64,000 nucleotides of DNA, taken from Costus lasius (taxonomy: Eukaryota; Streptophyta; Magnoliopsida; Zingiberales; Costaceae). The notes below the pieces were generated by a model, which had not been told where the DNA came from, did no database searches, and saw nothing but the letters and a program-made list of their open reading frames with translations. A program made the position numbers and the translations under genes. Shown piece after piece: positions 23,171 through 34,446 of the stretch (position 1 is its first letter; every line of letters begins with the position of its first letter). Location of the stretch: positions 5,890,001 through 5,954,000 of the forward strand of contig JANVAS020000222.1 of assembly GCA_027563935.2 (NCBI GenBank), read 5' to 3'.

Positions 23171-26100
23171 ATGAGCTTCAATGTGCGATCCCTACTGGAA
23201 AGGGAGAAGTTTGCTGGGCCGAACTTCTTTGACTGGTTCGGACACCTTAAGATCGTTCTTAAGGCAGAGAGGAAACTGTATGTCCTCGAGACGGCAGTGC
23301 CGCCTCAACCCGCTGCGAACGCCGCAAGGGCGGTTCGCGATGCCTATGAAAAGCACGTCAATGATAGCATTGATGTCGCTTGCCTGATGGTAGCGTCTAT
23401 GACGCCACCGCTGCAGCGTCAGCATGAGGATATGTCGGCTATAGAAATTATAGCGAACCTCAAGATGCTGTATGCTGCACAGGCGAGGACAGAACGCTAT
23501 AATCTGACAAAGCTCTTCTTTTAGAGCAAACTGGCTGAAGGGAGCCCAGTGGGAGCTCACGTGCTCAAGATGATTGGGCACAAGGAGGCTCTGGAGAAAC
23601 TGGGGCATACCATCAACCAGGAGCTTGCTGTAGATATTATTCTACAGTCTCTTCCGCCTTCTTTCGATGCGTTCATCATTAACTTTAATATGAACAAAAT
23701 CGATTGTACGCCGGCAGAGCTGCTGAATATGCTCTTGACTACTGAGGAAACTCTGAAGGGCAAGCCTTCAACCTCTGTCTTAATGGTTCCTTCCAGGAAC
23801 AAGAAGAAGGGGAAGAAGGGCAAAGCCCCTGTCAAGAATTACAGCAAGGCTCTGAAACAGAAGGTGAAGCGGTCCAAGGACAACAGGTGTTTCCACTGTG
23901 GCCAGTTGGGTCACTGGAAAAAGGACTGTAAAGCGCTCCAAGGAGATAAGAGGGGAAGCATCGCTTCTGGCTCAGGTATATATGTGACTGAGGTCATGTT
24001 ATCATCTTCTTCTATTTCATGGGTGTTGGACACTGCATGTGGAGTTCACATTTGTTCAAATGTACAGGAACTCAAGAGAAGAAGACAGGTGGGACAGCAT
24101 GAGGTAGACCTACGCGTTGGAAACGGGGCACGGGTTGCTGCTGTTGCTGTAGGAGACTATTTCATTTCTTTACCATCTGGCATTGTATTGGAATTAAACA
24201 ATTGTTATTTTGTACCGAGTATCACCAAAAATATTATCTCTATTCCTGCTCTTGTCAGGAAAGGTTTTGCCTTTGAATGCAATATTTCAAAGTGTGTTTT
24301 ATCGTATGATAATATTGTTTATGGAACTGGTTCAATTAACAATGGGTTATACATGTTGGACATGGAAAATTCTATACAAAACATTGATAATAAGAAAGCC
24401 AAGTATGCTGATGACAGCACCTTGCTATGGCATAGTCGTTTAGGCCATATAAACGAGAAACGCATTAAGCGGTTGCATGATCATGGACTGCTGGGATCTT
24501 TCTCCTATGAGGAGATTGATACATGCAAAGCTTGTTTGATGGGTAAAATGACGAAGTCTCCTTTTTCTAATAAAGGTCAAAGGGCTTCAGGTTTACTTGA
24601 CCTCATACACAGTGATGTGTGTGGGCCATTTAGTAAACATGCCAGAGGTGGCTATCAGTACTTCATTACCTTTACTGATGATTTCAGTAGGTATGGGTAT
24701 GTCTATCTAATGAGACATAAAAGTGAATCTTTTGACAAGTTCAAAGAGTTCAAAAATGAAGTACAAAATCAGTTAGGCCGAAATATCAAGGCACTTCGTT
24801 CTGATCGAGGTGGTGAATACCTAAGTCGAGAATTTACTGACTATCTAAAGGAGTGTGGGATTATCTCACAGCTCACTCCGCCAGGAACACCGCAATGGAA
24901 TGGTGTGTCCGAGAGGAGAAATAGAACGTTACTTGACATGGTTCGTTCTATGATGAGTCAGGCTACTCTTCCATACTCCTTTTGGGGTTTTGCACTGGAG
25001 ACAGCTGCAAAGGTACTAAACCGAGTGCCATCCAAGGCAGTTTCAAAGACGCCATATGAGTTATGGTATGGGAAACAGCCTAGCTTGACATTTATCAGGA
25101 TCTGGGGTTGCGAGGCTTATGTCAAAAAGCTCGCCTCTGGGAAACTGGAGAGCAGATCTGAGAAATGTATCTTTGTCGGTTACCCTAAGGAAACTAAGGG
25201 TTATTATTTCTACGATCCCAAGGAGAACAAGGTATTTGTTGCTCGGACGGCAATATTTCTTGAGAAGGAGTTTCTTCTGCAAGAAGCCAGTGGGAGAGAA
25301 ATAAAGCTGGATGAGAATCCAGAGGAAGGACAAAGTAGTCAAGCGCAGTTGGATGAGCCTGAGCCGGTGGATCAGGTTGTTGCACAACCTGAGGCTCAGA
25401 TATCACGGGAACCGCGAAGATCGGGAAGGATCCGTCGACAGCCAGAGTGCTATGACGGAGTCTACATCATTGAAAATGATGAACCCCTCACTTATGCGGA
25501 TGCGGTCAGTGGACCAGAGTCAGCTAGATGGCTTGATGCTATGCGAGCCGAAATGGACTCCATGTCAGATAACCAAGTCTGGGATTTGGTTGATCCGCCT
25601 CCGGGAGTAATCCCTATAGGCTGTAAATGGATCTTCAAGAAGAAGATTGACATGGATGGTAACGTGGTTACCTATAAAGGCAGGCTAGTTGCGAAAGGTT
25701 TCAAACAAATCTACGGGATAGATTATGATGAAACTTTCTCTCCTGTAGCCATGTTTAAGTCTATTCGGATTCTTTTCGCGATAGCTGCATATTACGATTA
25801 TGAGATCTGGCAGATGGATGTGAAAACAGCTTTCCTTAATGGAAATCTGGATGAGGATGTGTATATGACACAACCTGAAGGTTTCACTAATCCAGCAGAT
25901 CGTCATAAAATATGCAAGTTAAAGAAGTCTATTTATGGACTGAAACAAGCATCTAGAAGCTGGAACATTCGTTTTGATGAATCAATCTCTGAGTTTGGTT
26001 TCATCAAGAACGAAGATGACCCGTGTGTATATAAGAGGTTTAGTGGGAGCATAATTACATTCCTAATCCTCTACGTCGATGATATCTTAATCATTGGAAA

Positions 26101-27055
26101 CGATATTCCTGAACTGCATGCTGTTAAAGCATGGTTAGGAAAATGTTTCCAGATGAAAGATTTAGGAGAAGCAGCCTATGTGTTAGGTGTAAAGATCTAC
26201 AGGGATAGATCTAAGAGGCTTCTCGGGCTGTGCCAGAGTACTTACATCGATAAGGTCCTGGAGAGATACCATTTAGAGAATTCTAAAAGGGGATATCTCC
26301 CAGTCAGACATGGTCTGAATCTTTCGAAGAGTCAGTGTCCACAAACACAGACTGAGAAAGATGAAATGGACAATACGCCTTATGCTTCGGCTATTGGGTC
26401 CATAATGTATGCGATGTTGTGTACTCGCCCTGACGTCGCTTACGGGTTAAGCGTGACCAGTCGGTTCCAAAGTAATCCAGGTATGGCGCACTGGATTGCA
26501 GTCAAGAACATTTTAAAATATCTGCGGAGGACCAAAGATATGTTCTTGATATATGGTGGTCAGGAAGAACTCAGTATAGAAGGATATACTGACGCTTCGT
26601 TCCAGTCGGACCAGGATGATTTCCGATCGCAATCAGGCTATGTTTTTAGCTTGAATGGTGGAGCAGTGGTGTGGAAGAGTTTCAAACAGTCAACTGTTGC
26701 TGATTCCACAACAGAAGCCGAGTATGTTGCAGCCTCGGAAGCATCCAAGGAGGCAGTGTGGATTCGTAAGTTCGTGAGAGAACTTGGTGTTGTTCCTTCG
26801 AGTGCAGATCCTTTGGTTATCTTCTGTGATAACACTGGAGCAATCGCACAAGCAAAGGAACCACGGTCACACCAGAAGTCCAAGCACATACAGAGACGGT
26901 TTCACTTGATCCGGGAGATCATTGATCGTGGCGAGATCAAAATTTGCAAGGTTCATACAGACGACAATCTGGCTGACCCGCTTACCAAGCCTCTGGCGCA
27001 GCAGAAGCATGAGAAGCACTGTAATAATATGGGTTTGAGGTTTCTCAACCATTAG
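23171..27055 (+). pseudogene. Copia B gag-pol, one in-frame stop
   Basis: The frame reads like that of A from the same start context to the same end (1294 codons), but codon 118 is TAG (23522-23524) where A has CAG. The rest (23549-27055 as the next ATG-started stretch, 1168 codons) stays open and in the same frame, with the CCHC knuckle, protease LDTACGVHIC, integrase SDRGGEY and NGVSERRN, reverse transcriptase YVDD and RNase H all retained. The stop falls inside gag, so without readthrough only a 117-residue fragment is made. Because the change is a single C to T it is likely a recent loss. A UAG that replaces Gln could in principle be read by a Gln tRNA at low level, which is speculation. 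Confidence 0.92.
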
Positions 27056-27064
27056 ATTAAGTGC

Positions 27065-27075
27065 AAGTGGGAGAT
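27065..27075 (+). promoter_or_regulatory. Polypurine tract of copia B
   Basis: AAGTGGGAGAT directly before the 3' LTR. Confidence 0.85.
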
Positions 27076-28758
27076 TGTTGGGGTATGCCCTTAAGGCTAA
27101 TGTTTGAGGCCTTTTAGACTGTAATAGTATCATGTAATAAACTCTTGTGTTTATAAAGGCATAGTTATTGTTCAGGTTGTTACCTTGTCTGCTGTAATAA
27201 GTGTACTTCTGAATAATGTCTCAAAGCTGTTCAGCTAGGCTGACATGCATATGTCCTTAGTCAAGATATCTTGGTGAACATGAGACAGCCTTGATATGAT
27301 TGAGACTAATATGTGTGCTAATCTTATAGGATGCTTCGAGCATGGAATAAGATGTAGACTCATGGGTACATTGGATGTACTGGACAGACCCTACTAGGAT
27401 ATTCAATTGCTTGTCACAATATGAATGATCCTTGTTTGCACTAAGTGGCACATGTCCTTTGACTTGAGATCACTTGTGTTTCTAAATGATGATTGTCATT
27501 GTTTTGAGGTAGTTCAATATCATTTGAAACATAATGATTATAAACTATCTTGGATAATGATCATGAGTCAGGTTAGAACACTAGTGATAGATAAAGGATT
27601 GCCGTCTCCTTGTTCAAGGAGTGTTATGTTCTAAAGGGCCCCCCTGTATGAGATGGTTGAGATAGTGTATGGCCATACCCAGGTGACTATGTTCATCTGA
27701 TCTAATCATGCTCATCATATTGGAGTTACAAGCTTGACACGCTTGTCCAATGCGAACATTCAGTGGCAAAGGACACATGCATGCCTTGTGAAGTTGCATT
27801 CACACTTGTGCTGTGTTTTGGGTGTAGTCTTGGAAGACTCTTTCCTTTATATCGGGAGACAGTGATGTGTTGCTAGATACCCCTCACTGATCGTGATAAC
27901 GTGAGTTGTCGTTACCGACATTTAAAGGAAACCCTCAGGGTCGCACAATTTGATGATATGGCTTACTTGAGTCAGATCGTGTGGACTGAATCGTTTGGGT
28001 TCAGTTTAAAGGGATTTTATCTCTGATTGTAAGTGAGATCTGGTCTGATCATGTTTGATTGATTATGGCTTGAGATCGGTAAGCTTCGATCGAGAGAGAT
28101 GATGCTAGATCGGTGAGATCAGGAGCATCAAGAATTGAACGGTTAGATCTTGAACCTTTAGGGTTTAATCTAGACCATATGGCTTGGGTTAATTGGTCTT
28201 GGACCAAACCGAATAGAACCGGCTCATGATTGAGCGCATGGTTCATGGGAGATGAGTTAAGCGTTTGGTTCACTCAAGTGTGAACGCATGAGCTTTGACA
28301 CCTTTCCATTTGTGGAATCGGTTTCGAAGTGGAAATGGTGTAACGCCTCCACATTAGTGTGGGAGGTTACTCTCTTGCCAAACTCTCTCGAGTGAAGTTT
28401 TTCTCCATTTTTTGGGTGGAGAGGACTTGACGAAAGCTAGGAGAGGAAGTCTCGCCAAGCACAACCTAGAAGTTCCCTTCCCTTCCATTTTCGATCAAGG
28501 ACATCTTGGAGATCCTTGCTAGCACAAGGAGCATCCAAGGAGCAAGTCATCACTCATTTTGTGTGCGACAACGTGGAGGAGACCTATCTTGATCTCTCGC
28601 TTCCAAGTCGCCATCCTCTTCATGGCTTTGGTATGATTTCTCATAGCCTTAAGTTGATCATATGGTTATCATATGCGATCTTCTAGAAACCCTCTTTCCG
28701 CCATGCTTGCTAGATGCGCATGTTTAGGGTTTCACCCCCTTATATTAGGGACCCTTCA
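27076..28758 (+). repeat. 3' LTR of copia B
   Basis: 1683 bases, nearly identical to 19595-21277. It is followed by the CTATT duplication. Confidence 0.96.
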
Positions 28759-28763
28759 CTATT

Positions 28764-29144
28764 CTCGCCACTCGGTATTATTCCTCTTAACGTTTTTCGT
28801 GTGTGGCGACGCTTTGACGTTGAGGAGGATTCGGCCAAGAGAAGAAATCATCATCTCCTTTCCTTTCCATTCGGCAAGACAACCTTGGAACCTTGCTAGC
28901 ACAAGGAGCACCAAGGAAGAAGCACATTGTTCATCTTGTGTGCGAGACTTTGGAGAAGAGGCGCTTGCAACTTTTGCTTCCAAGGCGCCATCTTGAAATG
29001 GCTATGGTATGAATTCGTTTCTTCTATTCAATCATACTAAAGTTGATTATATGACATATAAAGATCTTTTAGAAGCCCTAGATTCCGCTAGAGACACTGT
29101 TGCGCCACCTATTAGGGTTTCAACCCCTTATGTGGGAACCTTCA
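28764..29144 (+). repeat. 3' LTR of copia A, second part
   Basis: The sequence resumes exactly where 19594 stopped (duplication 28759-28763) and ends GGAACCTTCA, followed by CGTAA. It matches 12200-12580. Confidence 0.95.
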
Positions 29145-29149
29145 CGTAA

Positions 29150-30597
29150 CCCAGTTTATGGGTCGTATTTTGAAGCATCTTCAGAACAAAAAGATGCCCT
29201 GAAATTACAGCACTGCCATAAAGAATTACACGGGCCGTATTTCCCCGATGAATCCGACCAGAGAGTTCAGCCGAGTTTACAGCACCGCCGTAAACAAAAT
29301 TACGGTGCCGTATTTTTGCAATTTCAGAACAAAACGATCGATGGATTTTACGGCAGTGCCGTAAGATATTACACTATCGTATTCCGGTGTTTGAATGCGA
29401 TTCCCAGGTCAACTTCTACGTCCGATTCTTGCGGAGATGATTACGAGCGATGCAGGGCTTATTATTCAAGGCCGTAAGAAGCAAAAGGGGAGCTTTGGAC
29501 GAGAGGATTACAGAGAGACCAAAAGCCCTAAATTTGATCCACTGTCGAGGGAGAAATCGGGATCGACGCCGCCGCCAAGGGTTTCGCCACCGTGATCGAT
29601 CCAGACAATCTCAAGCCGTGATTTGAATACAGAAGCTTCGTCGGAGGGAGAAGACAACACACCAGAAGTTTTAGACCGAAAAGAGATCGATTGAAAGAGA
29701 AATCGAAGAAAAACCAGCCGTTGACACTATTCACCGGAGTTCCTTGCAAATTACGGCTGTGAAATACTTCACAGCCGTGCTGTATTTTCTAAACTTCTCT
29801 TTTACTTTGATTTTCGATCCTCTGAAGCCATGATTTGTTGTAATTCCCTTATGATGATAGCTTAAACTATTTTTGGGACATGGGGGAGTAATTTACTTAA
29901 CTTCCAATGACTAGATAACTCTTTTTTCAATATTTCGTTGAGTTTAATCTTAGCATGATGATTTTACTCATGTGATAATTGTGCTTAGACTCTCTATAAG
30001 TTCATGTTACTAATTATGTTCTTGGAATTTTCGCTTGAGACTGAAAGGTAATTGCTTGAGAATTTGGAACCCTAGAGTTGCATGTTAGGATCCCTTCCTT
30101 AGGTTAGATCCATCTTGATCTTTTCTAGTAGAATAATTGCCATGATTATAATATGAATCTATAGATTGAGTCTATTTGTCAAACGTGGAGATCTTGTGCG
30201 AAAGCAAGGATCGGAACGTTGGAGATCCTTGAGCGAAACTAGTTGCGAGACTCGGATGCACGAAAGTGATCCTTGAGTCTCCACTAGAGATTCCTAGAAC
30301 TCGGATGTATGAAAGTGATCCTTGAGTCCATTGTTTGATAATATCTTCATCATGATAAAATTGAATCAGCAAAATCCTTATTCATATCTAGCCATAAAAG
30401 TTTAAGTGAACGAAACCCTAGTCCCAGCTTTTCTCTCTAATATTCCTATTGTTTTTTAGTTTCCGATTGCTATTCTCACGATTTCGATTTTCCTAGATAG
30501 TAAGAAATCAACTATTTAGTATTCGACAACGTAGGTCCCTATAGATTCGATACTTTCTTTATTACTTCGAGTATCCGTGCACTTGCGGATCACAACA
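29150..30597 (+). mobile_element. Element F 5' LTR, second part
   Basis: The F LTR continues after the CGTAA duplication. It has further palindromes (for example 29348-29364), a GC-rich part with many CCG and CGG (about 29500-29620), then an AT-rich end. It closes with a sequence typical of Athila/Tat LTR ends (CGTGCACTTGCGGATCACAACA at the edge, of which the last two bases are CA). The window shows no second LTR for F, because F is truncated at about 33984. Confidence 0.8.
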
Positions 30598-30603
30598 AGT
30601 TTT

Positions 30604-30621
30604 TAGCGCCGTTGCCGGGGA
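30604..30621 (+). promoter_or_regulatory. Primer binding site of gypsy element F
   Basis: TAGCGCCGTTGCCGGGGA lies a few bases after the LTR end. It differs by one base from TGGCGCCGTTGCCGGGGA, a well-known primer site of plant Athila/Tat gypsy elements. Confidence 0.88.
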
Positions 30622-30759
30622 CCTTAGTTTTTGTCGATATTAAAGACGTTGAGATTATTGCTAGACTAGGATTAATTCATGTTCTATTTATCTGTACTTC
30701 TCTGCTTATTTGAGTTACTTAATTTGTCTATTTTAGACTATATAGGGAATTTAAATCTA

Positions 30760-31492
30760 ATGGCAGGACTGAGATTACTTAGGGACCATGTTGTCCCTAA
30801 TCCATAAGAAATACACTCTAGCATTATCAAACCAAGCATTGAAGCCGATAATTTCGAGATTAATCCTGCCTTCTTGACAATGATCCAGCAAAATCAATTT
30901 GGAGGAGATCCAATTGAAGATCCCTATCAACACTTACATCTTTTTCTTGAATATTGTGATACCATTAAGATTTATGGAGTTTCTAATGATGCATTAAAAC
31001 TGAGATTATTTCCTTTTTCTCTCAGGGACCTAGCATGATTTTGGCTACATTCTAGACCTACTGGTGCTTTTACTACTTGGGAACAACTATCAGATTCTTT
31101 CCTGATGAAATACTTTCCACTAAGTAAAACCATCCAATTGAGAAAACAAATCATAAACTTTGCACAGAGAGATGGAGAACCATTTAGCAAGGCATGGGAG
31201 CGGTTCAAAGAATTACTTCGGAAGTGCCCGCATCATAACCTTGAAAAAGGGACTTTAATTCAAACATTCTATTATGGTTTATTTATTGATACCCACCTAA
31301 TTGTTGATACTTCTGCAGGAGGAGCTATTATGAGTAAGACCGTGGAAGATGCTTTTGCACTGTTTGAAGAAATGTCCTTGAATCATGACCAATGGAATCC
31401 TGAAGAAGGAATGTCACATGGCCATCATCATGGTAAGAATGAGAGTGAGAAATTACAAACTCCAACTAAAGAGGTAAATTTTTTAGTATAAA
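30760..31492 (+). pseudogene. Element F gag, first part (broken)
   Basis: The start ATG at 30760 opens a frame with features of Athila/Tat gag: FGGDPIEDPYQHLHLFLEYC near the start and later RLFPFSLRD, then TWEQLSDSFLMKYFP, the core of the retrotransposon gag domain. The gag would coat the element RNA. Two stops break it: TAA at codon 16 and a TGA in place of Trp just after RLFPFSLRDLA. The longest clean stretch is 31105-31491 (128 codons). The frame is then interrupted at 31493 by solo LTR E2. Joining the flanks across E2 also needs a frameshift, so gag was dead before or after E2 arrived. Confidence 0.85.
31488..31492 (+). repeat. Target duplication of solo LTR E2 (ATAAA)
   Basis: ATAAA recurs at 33146-33150 on the other side of E2. 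Confidence 0.85.
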
Positions 31493-33145
31493 AGAAAGTC
31501 CCCAGATAAAGGGGGCGAAACCCTAGTAGGAGGCGCATATAAAACTTTCATAGCGGAAGCAAGGGTTTCTAAACATCTTTTGCAAGAATATATGATCAAC
31601 TTCATATAGTTTGGATTCATACCATAGCCATTTCGCTTGGATGACGATTTGGAAGAGAAAGATGCAAACGCTTCTTCTCCAAAGGCACCGCACACAAGAT
31701 GTGATCGCCTACTCCTTGTTGCTTCTTGTGCTAGCAAGGCTCCAAGTATCCTTGTCGTGTGAAGGAAGATGAGATGCGAGAGTAGTTCTCTCCTTTGGCC
31801 GAATGCTTCTCTACACCTCGTGTAGACGAGCCACACAAGTGCAAGACCAAAAGAGGGGCGAGCGTTTTGGAACGTGGAGGCGTGCATTCATTTTTGGAAC
31901 TTCCAAAAATAGCAAACGCTTAATGCATCCACTCATGCGTTCACGAACCAACCAAAACGCATCCTCACTTTGAACCATGCGTTCACTCATGTGAACGGGT
32001 TCCTTTTGGTTTGGTTGAAAGACCAATTAAGCCAAGCCTTTGGTCTAGATCATAATTAAACCCTAAGGCTCCAGATCTTACCGTTCATCTCTTGATGCTC
32101 TTGATCTCACAGATCTAGCATCAATACTCTCGATCGAAGCTTACCGATCTCAAGCCCTAATCAATCAAACATGATCAGACCAGATCTCACTTACAATCAG
32201 AGTTTAAACTCCTTTAAACTGAACCAAAATAATTCAGTCCACACGATCTGACTTAAGTAAGCCATATCATCAAATTGTGCGACCCTAAGGGTTTCCTTTA
32301 AATGTTGGTAATGATAACTTACGTTATCACGATTATCGAGGGGTATCTAGCAACACATCACTGTCTCCCAATATAAAGGAAAGAGTCTTCCAAGACTACA
32401 CCCAAACCACAGCACAAGTGTGAATCCACTTCACTAGACATATAAGTTTCCTTTGCCACTGGATGTTCTTATTGGACAAGCGTGTCAAGCCTGTAATTCC
32501 AATATGATGAGAATGATTAGATGAGATGAACATAGTCATCTGGGTATGGCCATACACTTTCTCAATCATCTCATCCAGGGGGCCCCTTTAGAACATCACA
32601 CTCCAAACTAGGAGACGGCAATCCTTTATCTATCACTAGTGTCCTAACCTGACTCATGATCATTATCCAAGATAGTCTATAACCATTATGTTTCAAATGA
32701 TATTGAACTACCTCAAAACAATGACAATCATCATTTAGAAACACAAGAGATCTCAAGTCAGAGGACATATGCCACTTGTTTGCATACAAGGATTATTCAC
32801 ATTGTGACAAGCAATTGAATATCCTAGTAGGGTCTGTCCAGTACATCCAATGTACCTATGAGTCTACATCTTATTCCATGCTCGAAGCATCCTATAAGAT
32901 TAGAACACATATTAGTCTCAATCATATCTAGGCTGTCTCATGTTCACCAAGATATCTCGACTAAGGACTTAACTGCATGTCAGCCAAGCTGAACAGCATT
33001 GAGACATTATTCAGAAGTATACATATTGCAGCAGATGATGTAACAACCTGAATAATAACTATTGCCTTTATAAACAAAGAGTTTATACATGATACTGATA
33101 TAATCCCAAGGCCTCAAACATTAGCCTTAAGGGCATACCCCAACA
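31493..33145 (-). mobile_element. Solo LTR E2 of copia family Cop-1
   Basis: A 1653-base Cop-1 LTR in reverse orientation: the minus strand starts TGTTGGGGTATGCCC at 33145 and ends at 31493, where the expected terminal CA reads CT, a one-base change. Flanking ATAAA repeats mark the insertion. There is no internal region, so it is a solo LTR. It splits the gag/protease frame of F. Confidence 0.9.
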
Positions 33146-33984
33146 ATAAAATCTTTGCTTGACAAATTTATGATTAATCAAAACAAAGAAATTGAAAATC
33201 TCAAAGGAATGGTTAGCCATCTTGCCTCTCAAATGGAATCTTTAACTGCTCACAAGAACTTCAAAGAAAATCAAATGCCTAATGAACATTGCAATGTTGT
33301 TGTCACTAGAAGTGGAAAGAATTTAGGAGAACTTAAAGGGAAGGTTGAACTTAAGGAAAAAGAGTCTTATTGTGATCATGACGAAGAATTAGAATTAGAA
33401 AAATCCTCTATACATGAACAAACCCTACCTAGTTTAACACCTCAAAAGGGTGATGAAACAAAAGGGGATGTGTCATGTAAAGAAGATAATTCTAAATTTG
33501 ATTTGCCTCCGCCATATAAGCCACTTATACCTTTTCCCCAAAGATTAGTGTAGGAAAAACTAGACAAACAATTTGGGAAATTTTTAAATATCTTGAAAAA
33601 GCTTTACATTAATATTCCATTTACTGAAGCTTTACTGCAAATGCCTACATATGCTAAATTTTTAAAAGAGATTCTGTCTAATAAGAGGAAAATAGAAGAC
33701 TATGGTATGATGGCTTTAACTGAGGAATGTAGTGCCATTATACAAAATAAATTGCCACCTAAACTGAAGGATCCAGGTAGTTTCTCTTTCCCTTGTTTTA
33801 TTGGTAGTATGGCTTTTGACCGAGCCTTATGTGATTTGGGAGCTAGTGTGAGTCTAATGCCATTATCTGTTTGCAGGAGGATGGACATGGGAGAGCTTAA
33901 ACCAACTTCAATGTCTTTGCAGCTCACCGATCGTTCGGTTAAATATCCTGTGGGGATTCTGGAAGATGTGCCAGTTCAGGTAGG
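33146..33984 (+). pseudogene. Element F gag end and aspartic protease (broken)
   Basis: After E2 the F coding sequence resumes with LLDKFMINQNKEIENLKGMV, a linker typical of Athila/Tat gag ends, and an acidic Lys/Glu-rich segment (to about 33530). A stop at 33551-33553 is followed by KQFGKFLNILKKLYINIPF and then the protease region, with the active site DLGASVSLMPLS at about 33834-33869 and later SLQLTDRSVKYPVGILEDVPVQVG. In this lineage Leu often replaces the usual Ser or Thr after the catalytic Asp. The protease would cut the polyprotein. Homology stops at about 33984, where a copia fragment begins without a target duplication, so reverse transcriptase, RNase H and integrase of F are absent. 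Confidence 0.85.
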
Positions 33985-34446
33985 TACACTGACACTTCGT
34001 TCTAGTCTAGTGACTATTTATCATAGCCAGGATTTGCGCTTTGCCTTATTATGGTGTTGTGTGCTAAAAGAGCATTATGCAAACCAAAGTGGCAAGATTC
34101 TACAAATAAGGCTGAGTACATTGCAGCTCCTTGTGGGAGCTAAGGAGGCAGCTTCATTCATTTGAACTTGATCTAGTTCATAGTGCTTGATGGTCCAATA
34201 TAGTTCTTACTGGGAACTTAGCATAAGAGAAGGAACTTAATGCTCAAGTATGTACTGCAGCATATCATCTGATCTTAGAGATCATGGATAAGGATGATGA
34301 TCAAATTTGTTAAAATAAACACAGATAGCAATCTGGAAAAACCCACTGACCTAGCCTCTGGCGCAGCGGAAGCTAAATGGGTCATACTAGAGACATTGGA
34401 ACTAAATAAACACCAGTTGTCCTTGGTCTTAGTGCAAGTGGGAGAT
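33985..34446 (+). pseudogene. C-family copia RNase H end and 3' untranslated region
   Basis: Starting near YTDTSFQSSDY, pieces of a copia RNase H can be read in shifting frames: GVVC, a TNKAEYIAA-like stretch, then the terminal region whose counterpart in A reads TDDNLADPLTKPLA (here TDSNLEKPTDLASGA). Several stops and frameshifts break it. It ends with the polypurine tract at about 34434-34446 and the C LTR. It joins element F at about 33984 with no LTR and no duplication, so this is a recombination or deletion joint, not an insertion. Confidence 0.8.
34436..34446 (+). promoter_or_regulatory. Polypurine tract of C-family element
   Basis: AAGTGGGAGAT is identical to the tract of the Cop-1 copies and lies directly before the C LTR. 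Confidence 0.8.

Larger units (their letters stand above)
19595..28758 (+). mobile_element. Copia retrotransposon B (Cop-1), nested in A's 3' LTR
   Basis: A complete element of 9164 bases: 5' LTR 19595-21277, primer site 21280-21291, leader, polyprotein frame 23171-27055, polypurine tract 27065-27075, 3' LTR 27076-28758, and target duplication CTATT. The LTRs are both 1683 bases and differ at about five positions by eye, so B is very young. B belongs to a slightly different subgroup from A: its leader lacks the tRNA-like segment of A and has a tandem 30-base repeat, and it shares these traits with copy I. The polyprotein has one stop codon, so B would need readthrough or help from another copy. 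Confidence 0.96.
10906..29144 (+). mobile_element. Complete copia retrotransposon A (Cop-1), split by copia B
   Basis: The order is 5' LTR (10906-12580), primer site, leader, polyprotein (14399-18280), polypurine tract, then 3' LTR in two parts (18301-19594 and 28764-29144) around element B. Both LTRs are 1675 bases after joining and differ at about six positions by eye, so insertion was recent. The target duplication CGTAA flanks the whole. Without B the element is about 9.07 kb. The initiator-Met primer site, long LTR, CCHC gag and copia domain order (protease, integrase, reverse transcriptase, RNase H) place it in Ty1/copia, probably near the Angela/Tork lineages. All parts needed for transposition appear present, apart from the interruption of the 3' LTR. 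Confidence 0.95.

Noticed and set aside
28673..28996. 107-codon plus-strand frame
   Set aside because: It spans the joint of the B 3' LTR and the A 3' LTR; chance fusion of two LTR pieces.
30591..30625. Start of a host gene after the GC-rich segment at 29500-29620
   Set aside because: The sequence leads into a standard Athila/Tat primer site and gag, so the GC-rich part is LTR.
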